From: Gynurincola endophyticus
GTDB taxonomy: Bacteria > Bacteroidota > Bacteroidia > Chitinophagales > Chitinophagaceae
Reading direction: 5' to 3'
Assembly (NCBI RefSeq): GCF_003991195.1
Contig: NZ_RCWL01000007.1
Location: forward strand, 1 to 64,000
DNA length: 64,000 bases
Shown: positions 54,398 to 61,446 of the stretch, piece after piece
Position numbering within the stretch: position 1 is the stretch's first letter
Layout of the letters: every line of letters begins with the position of its first letter
The notes under the pieces: model-generated
The model's database searches: none
What the model was told of the DNA's origin: nothing
What the model saw: the letters and a program-made list of their open reading frames with translations, nothing else
Position numbers and translations under genes: made by a program

Positions 54398-55095
54398 ATG
54401 GGATTTAGAGTATGCTGTATTTTATTTGTATAATTTTCGGCAAGAGATAATGTTATTCCGGTGAATATGATCGATGGGCATTCGGGCCATTGATTTTGCA
54501 GTCATTCTGAGCCTGAACTATTATTCCTTACAATATTTGTTTATTTGATTGATAATTATTGTTTTAGGAGCTTTCGACGTGATGGGGAATATAGTTTATA
54601 TGACATTGTACACCTGGTGGTGTTACAGCTAATTGTACTCATCAAAGGGATATTGATTATTATATCCTCCGGTTACTAACAAATATAGAAATCTGCAGGT
54701 GGTGTGTTTGGGAACAGTTTTTTCTCGGATCGGCAGTTTTTAAGTTTATTTCAATTGTAGCGGCTATTGTAGTTACCGAAGTGTCGACAGGTGCATTATT
54801 GAACGGATTTTGCAATAAGGTGTCTGTTCGCTCGAGTAAAAGAAAAAAGGAAGACATTACCACCAGTAAGTGAATTGCAGGAATAATATCAAAAAACAAT
54901 TCGTTATGGAAAATCCTATCAAGCTGATAATAAGTGCATAAAAAAATTCCTGATTTTGCGAAAAATGTAAAGAACCGGCATTTTAGTGTCTAAATGTACA
55001 ATCTTTAATTTTGTAGTGATTGAAATCAGAATGATTATTTCCGATAATCTTACCTGATCTTGTAAAAGAAAGTATTGATGTGAGAATGTAATTTA
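54398..55095. other. About 700 bp without a supported gene
   Basis: The longest gap apart from the 21-kb one, judged by what can be supported. A minus-strand frame of 79 codons (54660-54899) starts with ATG and a hydrophobic segment, and a + strand frame without start codon is open from about 54597 to 54871 and also codes for a hydrophobic stretch and a basic tail (SSKRKKEDITTSK). Neither resembles a known protein. The region may hold a decayed gene. Confidence 0.35.
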
Positions 55096-55124
55096 ACAAG
55101 AGGCTGCAGGTAGCAGCCTCTTGT
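55096..55124 (-). terminator. Strong hairpin at the end of a lipoprotein gene
   Basis: A 12-bp perfect stem ACAAGAGGCTGC/GCAGCCTCTTGT (55096-55107 and 55113-55124) touches the stop codon. There is no T run after it, so it may protect the mRNA end rather than terminate by itself. Confidence 0.5.
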
Positions 55125-55642
55125 CAGGAGTTGATCAAATAATCATTCTGGGTTTGTTTCTTTAATGATTCCGTAAACGCTTCTTCTAACTTTTTTATGA
55201 GGAGTTTTATTTCCTTTTGCAGGTTCCTGAGTTGCTCCTCTAACGTATCCTCTTTCTTATTTCGCCCAGGATCTGATAAAGTCAGACCGCTTGCCCCGTT
55301 GTAGTATAATTTGTTAAATGAGTGATTACTACCTGATGACAGGTTAATAAAACAGAGGTTCCGGTCCGGCCGTAGGTTTCCCGTGAAATTAATCAGCGTA
55401 TTGTCAGATAAGTAAGTATTGTTTGCTTTGGGTAAAGCAAATTTTTTACTGGTAAAGGATGAGTTATAAGACAACAGTTCTCCTTTATTGTTAGTGTACG
55501 CTGTTATTGTTCGGTTTCCGTTATGATCAGCGCTCGTAATTGTTTCTTTTACTATAAAATATTCAACCTCTTTCTCCTGACCTTCACAAGCGCTTAAAAT
55601 ACAAAGAGAGGCCATTAATAAAGCCATTACTTTCATCTTCAT
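55124..55642 (-). CDS. Lipoprotein of unknown function
   Basis: 172 residues with lipobox LSAC near residue 19. The middle is a beta-type segment with Asn/Ser-rich stretches; the end (about 128-165) is an amphipathic coiled coil (TLEEQLRNLQKEIKLLIKKLEEAF). I do not recognise a family. Two ATG codons (55642 and 55636) are both usable. It lies 104 bp after hsp20 on the same strand. Confidence 0.68.
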   Translation of the reverse strand: MKMKVMALLMASLCILSACEGQEKEVEYFIVKETITSADHNGNRTITAYTNNKGELLSYNSSFTSKKFALPKANNTYLSDNTLINFTGNLRPDRNLCFINLSSGSNHSFNKLYYNGASGLTLSDPGRNKKEDTLEEQLRNLQKEIKLLIKKLEEAFTESLKKQTQNDYLINS

Positions 55643-55746
55643 ATTTAAAACATGTTAAAAGTTAAAAAATACAGATGTTACAGTAATAGATGGTTTGTTT
55701 TTACATTTGTAGGATGTGCTTTCCTTTAAAGATTAGTGAAGGATAA

Positions 55747-56193
55747 TTATCCTACACTAATCTGTTTGGGTGCTTTCTTTTTAGCATTTTCTTTTTTCGG
55801 AATATCTATGATGAGTAAGCCGTTTTCATATCTGGCTTTTATGTTATCAGCATCCACCGTATTATCCGGAAGAGAAAAACTACGTTGAAAAGACTGGTAA
55901 CTGAATTCTCTACGTGTATAGTTCTCTTCCTTGTTTTCATTTTCTTGTTTTTTAGAAGAAGAGATAATGAGTCGGTTACCTTCGAGTTCGATATTGAAGT
56001 CTGATTTTTCCATTCCGGGAACTGCCAGCTCTACCTCATAAGCATTATTTGTTTCTTTAATGTTGACAGAGGGAATCGTTGTACTGGTAACGGAAAAATT
56101 TTCATTTCTCCAGTCAGATAATTCTCTTCCGAAAAAGTCTTCAAATAGTTTAGGAAATGTGTTAAAGATGTCATTTCTCTTAATCAGTGACAT
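55747..56193 (-). CDS. Small heat-shock protein (Hsp20/alpha-crystallin)
   Basis: 148 residues. Starts NDIFNTFPKLFEDFFG, then the alpha-crystallin domain (about 35-140) with AVPGMEKSDFNIELEGNRLIISS and the closing ARYENGLLIIDIPK (the conserved A-x-x-x-x-G-L pattern). It holds unfolding proteins for refolding by other chaperones. It follows groL on the same strand after 151 bp and an intercistronic hairpin, forming a heat-shock group with groES and groL. Confidence 0.95.
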   Translation of the reverse strand: MSLIKRNDIFNTFPKLFEDFFGRELSDWRNENFSVTSTTIPSVNIKETNNAYEVELAVPGMEKSDFNIELEGNRLIISSSKKQENENKEENYTRREFSYQSFQRSFSLPDNTVDADNIKARYENGLLIIDIPKKENAKKKAPKQISVG

Positions 56194-56287
56194 GATTTAC
56201 CTCCTTGTTTTGTGGTTAAACTATTATTAATGAATCATCAAAGTATGATTTGTTTTTACAGTTATAGTTTAATTGCAGCCTGTATTA

Positions 56288-56328
56288 TTTTGAATACAGC
56301 ACCTTTGCTTCCGGCACTGTATTCAAAA
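56288..56328 (-). terminator. Hairpin between groL and hsp20
   Basis: Arms TTTTGAATACAG and CTGTATTCAAAA (56288-56299, 56317-56328) pair perfectly, with two G-C pairs and two wobble pairs added inside on the minus strand. T-rich arms make it a plausible, perhaps partial, terminator of groES-groL. Confidence 0.55.
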
Positions 56329-56344
56329 ATGTGAAAAGAGGATA

Positions 56345-57976
56345 TTAATAATCGATTCCTGACATTGCCGGAATGTTAACCGAAGATTTAGTTTCATCAG
56401 CCGGTTTTTCGGCAATTATGCATTCTGTGGTTAGTAACATTCCTGCTACAGACGCGGCGTTTTCAAGTGCTGTACGTGTAACTTTTGTAGGATCGATTAC
56501 ACCGCTTTGCAATAAGTTTTCATATTGTTCGGTTCTGGCATTAAAACCGAAATCATTTTTACCATCAGCTACTTTTTGTACTACAACGTCGCCTTCCAGC
56601 CCAGCATTTCGGATAATTTGTTTTAACGGTGCTGCCAATGCACGGCGAATGATGCCGATGCCGGCCTTTTCTGCTTCATTCTCTGAAGTCAGCTTTTCCA
56701 GCGCTTCCATAGCACGTACCAGAGCTGTACCACCACCCGGAACAATGCCTTCTTCTATAGCAGCACGTGTAGCGTGAAGCGCATCGTCTACGCGATCTTT
56801 TTTCTCTTTCATTTCTACTTCTGATACAGCGCCTACGTACAATACGGCTACACCTCCGCTAAGTTTTGCAAGCCGCTCTCTTAACTTTTCCTTGTCATAG
56901 TCGGATGTTGTTGTGTCAATCTGGGCTTTAATTTGTGCTATACGTGCTTTAATCTGCTCTTTATTGCCAGCGCCACCAACGATCGTAGTGAAATCTTTAT
57001 TCGTTACTACTGTATCAGCAGTACCCAGATAATCTATGGTAATATCTTGTAATTTGTACCCCTGCTCTTCACTTATAAAAGTTGCACCGGTAAGTATCGC
57101 AATGTCTTGCATCATTTCTTTTCTTCTGTCTCCAAAGCCGGGAGCTTTCACAGCAGCTACTTTAAGGCTTCCGCGAAGCTTATTGACTACCAGTGTTGCT
57201 AATGCTTCACCATCAATATCTTCAGCAATAATTAAAAGAGGTCTTCCGCTTTGTGCAGTGGTTTCTAATACGGGAAGAATATCTTTCATTACTGAAATTT
57301 TCTTATCATACAAGAGTATGTAAGGTTTGTTCAGTTCGGTTTGCATTTTTTCGGTATTCGTTACAAAGTAAGGAGAGAGGTAACCTTTATCAAATTGCAT
57401 ACCTTCAACCACTTCTACATAAGTATCAGTATTCTTAGATTCTTCAACCGTGATAACTCCTTCTTTACCAACTTTGCTAAATGCTTCTGCTATAAGCTGG
57501 CCGATTTCTTCATCATTATTGGCAGAAACGGTAGCTACCTGGCGTAACTTACCGGATTGAATATCTATTTTTTCACTTTGGTTTCTAAGATGTTGTATGG
57601 CCGCACTTACGGCTTTATCAATTCCTTTTTTCAATTCAATGGGATTAGCCCCGGCGGCTACATTTCTAAGGCCATTGGCATAGATAGACTGTGCGAGAAT
57701 AGTTGCTGTGGTTGTACCATCCCCTGCAATATCGGCCGTTTTAGAAGCTACTGTCTTTACCATTTGAGCACCTATATTTTCAATAGGATCTTCCAGCTCT
57801 ATTTCTTTAGCAACACTAACCCCATCTTTTGTAATGGCAGATACACCAAATTTTTTTTCAAGTATTACATTTCTACCTTTAGGGCCAAGAGTTACTTTTA
57901 CAGCATTCGCAAGGGTGTCTATACCATTTTTTACCCTGTTTCTAGCTTCAAGATCAAACAAAATTTGTTTAGCCAT
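56345..57976 (-). CDS. groL: Chaperonin GroEL
   Basis: 543 residues. Hallmarks: [56 protein letters not shown] (the ATPase Asp loop), [15 protein letters not shown] and [13 protein letters not shown]. It forms the double-ring folding chamber with GroES. The C-terminus is odd: it ends [22 protein letters not shown], without the GGM repeats seen in most GroELs. It is downstream of groES by 75 bp. Confidence 0.97.
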   Translation of the reverse strand: MAKQILFDLEARNRVKNGIDTLANAVKVTLGPKGRNVILEKKFGVSAITKDGVSVAKEIELEDPIENIGAQMVKTVASKTADIAGDGTTTATILAQSIYANGLRNVAAGANPIELKKGIDKAVSAAIQHLRNQSEKIDIQSGKLRQVATVSANNDEEIGQLIAEAFSKVGKEGVITVEESKNTDTYVEVVEGMQFDKGYLSPYFVTNTEKMQTELNKPYILLYDKKISVMKDILPVLETTAQSGRPLLIIAEDIDGEALATLVVNKLRGSLKVAAVKAPGFGDRRKEMMQDIAILTGATFISEEQGYKLQDITIDYLGTADTVVTNKDFTTIVGGAGNKEQIKARIAQIKAQIDTTTSDYDKEKLRERLAKLSGGVAVLYVGAVSEVEMKEKKDRVDDALHATRAAIEEGIVPGGGTALVRAMEALEKLTSENEAEKAGIGIIRRALAAPLKQIIRNAGLEGDVVVQKVADGKNDFGFNARTEQYENLLQSGVIDPTKVTRTALENAASVAGMLLTTECIIAEKPADETKSSVNIPAMSGIDY

Positions 57977-58051
57977 AATCTTAAAAAATTTAGCAGTTTA
58001 AAAATTGTATGAAAATAAAAGTTGAAAGGATAATAATATTGTATCTGACTA

Positions 58052-58336
58052 TTAATTGAGTATTGCCAGTATATCAGACTCACGCATGATCAGATAATTT
58101 TCTCCTTCTACCTGAATTTCCGTACCGGCATATTTTGTAAATAATACATTGTCGCCTGGTTTTACAGAAACAGGTTCGTCTTTTTTACCGGGGCCTGATG
58201 CTATAACTTCGCCTTTAAGCGGTTTTTCTTTAGCGGTATCAGGAATAATAATTCCCCCTGCTGTTTTTTCTTCTGCTTTTACCGGTCTGATAATGACCCT
58301 GTCGTGAAGTGGTTGTGCCATTGTTCTGGTAGCCAT
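58052..58336 (-). CDS. groS: Co-chaperonin GroES
   Basis: 94 residues. [42 protein letters not shown] contains the mobile loop that contacts GroEL; the rest has [17 protein letters not shown]. It caps the GroEL ring. First gene of groES-groL(-hsp20). No CIRCE element was seen upstream; instead a 12-bp palindrome lies 66 bp before the start. Confidence 0.97.
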   Translation of the reverse strand: MATRTMAQPLHDRVIIRPVKAEEKTAGGIIIPDTAKEKPLKGEVIASGPGKKDEPVSVKPGDNVLFTKYAGTEIQVEGENYLIMRESDILAILN

Positions 58337-58692
58337 AATTAAAAGTTTTGTGAATTAAAATGTTTAAAACAAATACTAATAATAATGTCTAAGTAATTTT
58401 ATTCTTCGAAGAACATTACTGCTTAAACAAAGGGTATACCAATGGAAAAAAAACTGAAATTCTGACTCTGTATTTGAAATTTTGACCTGATAAATGTTGA
58501 ATTGACAGCATTGTAATATATCGCATTGACTAAACAAATTAATGTAACCTCTAAAAGTTTAATTTTCAATGTTTTTTCATGCGAGGCAAAAAAAAATAAG
58601 AAATACTTGACGTAGCCGTATAAAATTTGTATTTTTTATGGTACTGAAACTTCCTATACCCAACCTGTGAAAAATCTTTAAAGATTTAGCAT
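58337..58692. other. 356-bp divergent region between groES and the MtfA-like gene
   Basis: AT-rich, with the perfect palindrome TTCTTCGAAGAA at 58402-58413. No TAnnTTTG box with exact spacing was found on either strand; CAAATACTA and CAAAGGGTA on the + strand are one base too long. No gene seen. Confidence 0.45.
58402..58413. promoter_or_regulatory. Palindrome upstream of groES
   Basis: TTCTTCGAAGAA is self-complementary over 12 bp and sits 66 bp before the groES start. It could be an operator for a heat-shock regulator. Confidence 0.3.
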
Positions 58693-59505
58693 ATGGCAGG
58701 GATTTTATTGATTACAATCGTCTTGTTTTTAGTATTCGCACTCTATCTCGTTATCGGGATTCCTTACAGAGTGCGCAGGCTTCTTTTGCACCACTATCGC
58801 AATGATGCTACTGCCTATCATCAGATTTTACAAACACACTTCAGGTATTATAACCGGCTGACATCAGCTGAAAAAGAACGTTTCGTCTGGCGAACATTTC
58901 AATTTGTAAATAGTAAAAGGTTTCACTATGTCGGCTTAAAGGAGCGGGATGAAATGCCCGTACTGGTAGCAGCAACTGCTGTTCAGTTGAGTTTTGGTTT
59001 GGAAAATTTTGAGTTAAGTTTTTTCAGAGACATTTATATTTTTAAAAACGATTATTTTCTGACACAATATAAAGCACCGATTCAAGGGCATGTAAACCGT
59101 CATGGTATTTATCTTACCTGGCCGCACTTCGTGAAAGGAATGAATGGTATGGAGAGTAATGCTAATTTAGGACTGCATGAAATGGCACATGCTTATACGT
59201 TTGTGAATTTTGTTACCGGGTGTGGTGTTGATAAACATTTTTCAAAAGAGTTCAAGCGTTATATGAAAGTAGCCAAAACCATTTATCTTGAAATGAATGC
59301 CGGCAGAAAAACAATACTGGGGCATTACGCTACTTTAAACATGCATGAGTTCTGGGCTGTTAGTGTAGAAGTATTTTTCGAAAACCCTGTTTTGCTGTAC
59401 CACGAGTTGCCGGAACTGTTTCAATCACTGGCAAAACTCTTACAACAGAATCCGCTTAACGCCATCCGTAAAAAAACACTATCGGCTAATTACTCTTCCA
59501 TTTAA
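58693..59505 (+). CDS. MtfA-like zinc metallopeptidase (M90 type)
   Basis: 270 residues. One N-terminal membrane helix (3-22) and a zincin domain with HEMAH at 162-166 (HExxH). The segment WPHFVKG..., LGLHEMAHAYTF, and NMHEFWAVSVEVFFENP resemble E. coli MtfA, a peptidase that binds the regulator Mlc; here the second Glu-containing motif (EFWAVSVEVFFE) supplies the third metal ligand. The membrane anchor is an addition to the E. coli form. The C-terminus overlaps the convergent membrane protein gene by 20 bp. Confidence 0.85.
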   Translation: MAGILLITIVLFLVFALYLVIGIPYRVRRLLLHHYRNDATAYHQILQTHFRYYNRLTSAEKERFVWRTFQFVNSKRFHYVGLKERDEMPVLVAATAVQLSFGLENFELSFFRDIYIFKNDYFLTQYKAPIQGHVNRHGIYLTWPHFVKGMNGMESNANLGLHEMAHAYTFVNFVTGCGVDKHFSKEFKRYMKVAKTIYLEMNAGRKTILGHYATLNMHEFWAVSVEVFFENPVLLYHELPELFQSLAKLLQQNPLNAIRKKTLSANYSSI

Positions 59506-59860
59506 AAATTTCATATACAAAATAGTAATAAGCAAGAATCAGCAAACCTACTGTAAAGGGAATCCATAAGTAGGGTTTAATGAGCTCATCATAACCGTAA
59601 AACTCACTGATCATCCAAACGGAATTGGTTAAAATCCAAATGGTGATAGCTATGTTATGACACAATTCTGCAGGGATTGCGCTGTTTTTAATGGTAAAGT
59701 AAATAGAAACGGTGAGAGTTGGCAGAATCATAAACATACCCAGCCAACGGTATTCGATCAGCCAGCATAAATCTTTAATCAGCCAAAAAAGGATGTGCAA
59801 GTTTTCAATTCTTCTGAATTGCTTGTATCTACGGTCTGAAAAGATGGTTTGATGCTCCAT
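59486..59860 (-). CDS. Small membrane protein of unknown function
   Basis: 124 residues with four hydrophobic segments (about 22-36, 39-57, 66-84 and 95-117) and a conserved-looking start (SDRRYKQFRRIENLHILFWLIKDLCWL). It is found by eye only as a Bacteroidota-type hypothetical; no family named. It overlaps the FAD oxidoreductase gene by 32 bp upstream and the MtfA-like gene by 20 bp at its end, so the locus is very compact. Confidence 0.72.
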   Translation of the reverse strand: MEHQTIFSDRRYKQFRRIENLHILFWLIKDLCWLIEYRWLGMFMILPTLTVSIYFTIKNSAIPAELCHNIAITIWILTNSVWMISEFYGYDELIKPYLWIPFTVGLLILAYYYFVYEIFKWKSN

Positions 59861-60917
59861 TTGTTTGATTCAAAATATATTTAAACCTGTTAATAGCTGC
59901 TTCCCGGTGAACCGGTTTGCCATTCAGTAAATGCTCACTGAATTCGTTTGCAAAGTAAGGAGTTAAACTGCATCCTTTCGTACCCATTCCATTGAATATG
60001 CCGATTTGTGGATAATTCGGGTGTAACCCCACAAAAGGACGACGTTCAAGCGTTGCCGGACGTACTGCTGCCTGATGATCCAGTATTTTGTAAGGAAGTT
60101 TAAGGTATTCGTTTAACCAATTGATGCATTGCTGCTTGAAAGTGTCAGTAGGATCGGGGTGGTCGAACTTCCATTGGTAAGTGGAGCCTAACCAGAAACT
60201 GCTGTTGTTCCAGGGAACGATATTCATGCCTCTTTTGATGACGTGGGTACGGGGAAGGCCGTCTATTTCCAGAATTAATGCTTCCCCCTTATTCGGAGCA
60301 AACGGTAAGCCTTTGAAGAAGGGTAGGTTTTCGTCTTCTATTCCACTGCAAAAAATGATTTTTTGAGCGTGAATATCTTTGTAACGTACACTGTTATTCT
60401 GAAGCGAAAGATGATCGATGTGAAACCTTTCTTCTAATAATATACGTTGCCGGAGTGCGTGTTCCCGATAGGCTTTCACCAGTTTCGGAGTATTGATCAT
60501 TAAAGCCGGACGAATAATTCCCCAACCATGTTCGTAGCTGATATAGTTATTCCAGTAGTCCTGAGATTCAGGGAGGGAGAGGTATTGCCGGTCTTCTGCG
60601 TAACGTTCATGAAAGGCATCTTTCATCTGTAAACTGGTAAATACGTCGGCAATCTCAATAGATTGTTTACTGTTGGTTTGTAAAAAACGATCAATAGAGT
60701 CGTAGGCGGCATCAGCAAACGGCAGCACTTCGTCAATCATCCAGGTTTTAACGATACGGCGCCCTGTTACAGGGTTAATGATTCCTGCAGCTATCGAAGA
60801 AGGCGTGTTGGATACTGATTGGTCAATAATGATATGACTGATGCCTTTTCCGGTTAAGTAATAACTCAGAAATGTACCTGAAATTCCTTGCCCTACAAGA
60901 ATAATATCCGTTTGCAT
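59829..60917 (-). CDS. FAD-dependent oxidoreductase of the DAO/MnmC-like type
   Basis: 362 residues. FAD-binding GQGISGTFLSYYL (9-21), SSIAAGIINPVTGRRIVKTW (about 40-59, the motif seen in glycine/D-amino acid oxidases and the C-terminal half of MnmC), and late GIFNGMGTKGCSLTPYFANEF which holds the flavin near its end. Substrate cannot be told; a role in tRNA wobble modification, as in MnmC, is possible but there is no methyltransferase domain here. A TACCTTTG box ends 4 bp before the ATG. Confidence 0.85.
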   Translation of the reverse strand: MQTDIILVGQGISGTFLSYYLTGKGISHIIIDQSVSNTPSSIAAGIINPVTGRRIVKTWMIDEVLPFADAAYDSIDRFLQTNSKQSIEIADVFTSLQMKDAFHERYAEDRQYLSLPESQDYWNNYISYEHGWGIIRPALMINTPKLVKAYREHALRQRILLEERFHIDHLSLQNNSVRYKDIHAQKIIFCSGIEDENLPFFKGLPFAPNKGEALILEIDGLPRTHVIKRGMNIVPWNNSSFWLGSTYQWKFDHPDPTDTFKQQCINWLNEYLKLPYKILDHQAAVRPATLERRPFVGLHPNYPQIGIFNGMGTKGCSLTPYFANEFSEHLLNGKPVHREAAINRFKYILNQTNGASNHLFRP

Positions 60918-61446
60918 GCTACAAAGGTAAGTGATGAGAAAATAAAAAAAGATGATTTGTGTATGGGATGAGGAATGAAAAAGGTGACATAACTATCCGA
61001 CCCCTTCAGGGTCGTTCGCATAGCGATGCCCAGGGTTATAAAGGTGTCATCCCTTCGGGATGGAGTGGGTTTATGATACTGAGATGATCCGGTTTTAGCT
61101 ATTCAGTGAAAAGATTCATCATATCATTAGTGAATTTACATAGTTTCTAGCCAGGGTTATAAAGGTGTCATCCCTTCGGGATGGAGTGGGTTTATAATAC
61201 TCAGCCCATCATATTTTGATATTGGTAAATGAATAGAATCATAGGATGATAAAGGATCAATGAGTCTATATAGGTCTTTGATACCGGAGGTGCTTTATTC
61301 TGTTTTACAATTTTAGCCGGTAGATGTAAATGATCTTTATGATAAAGGATCAATGAGTTGATACAGCTCCCTGATCCCGAAGGGATCATATATTTACTAC
61401 AAAGGCTGGCTAAAATAGCCAGCCTTTGTAGTAAAAGAATTTGTTA
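60918..61446. repeat. Intergenic repeat block
   Basis: A 51-bp unit occurs twice (61030-61080 and 61151-61201, one mismatch), centred on the palindrome CATCCCTTCGGGATG. A 20-bp unit ATGATAAAGGATCAATGAGT also occurs twice (61246-61265 and 61339-61358). Related palindromes are at 60999-61014 (CCCCTTCAGGG core) and 61372-61388 (TGATCCCGAAGGGATCA). These look like the short palindromic repeats scattered in Bacteroidota genomes. No gene is supported here. Confidence 0.7.
61396..61432 (-). terminator. Hairpin after the A2M-like gene
   Basis: A 16-bp perfect stem ACTACAAAGGCTGGCT/AGCCAGCCTTTGTAGT with loop AAAAT, 15 bp past the stop. It lacks a long T run but is very stable. Confidence 0.7.

Noticed and set aside
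54660-54899. A 79-residue protein gene
   Set aside because: No family, promoter or plausible domain; an opposite open frame overlaps it. Reported as part of the gap instead.
60999-61388. A CRISPR array
   Set aside because: Only two copies of each unit, with unequal spacing and no spacer pattern or cas gene.
61201-61389. A 62-codon open frame in the gap before the A2M gene
   Set aside because: It is made of the repeated units of this gap (the same peptide segment SLILYH appears twice), so it is a by-product of the repeats.
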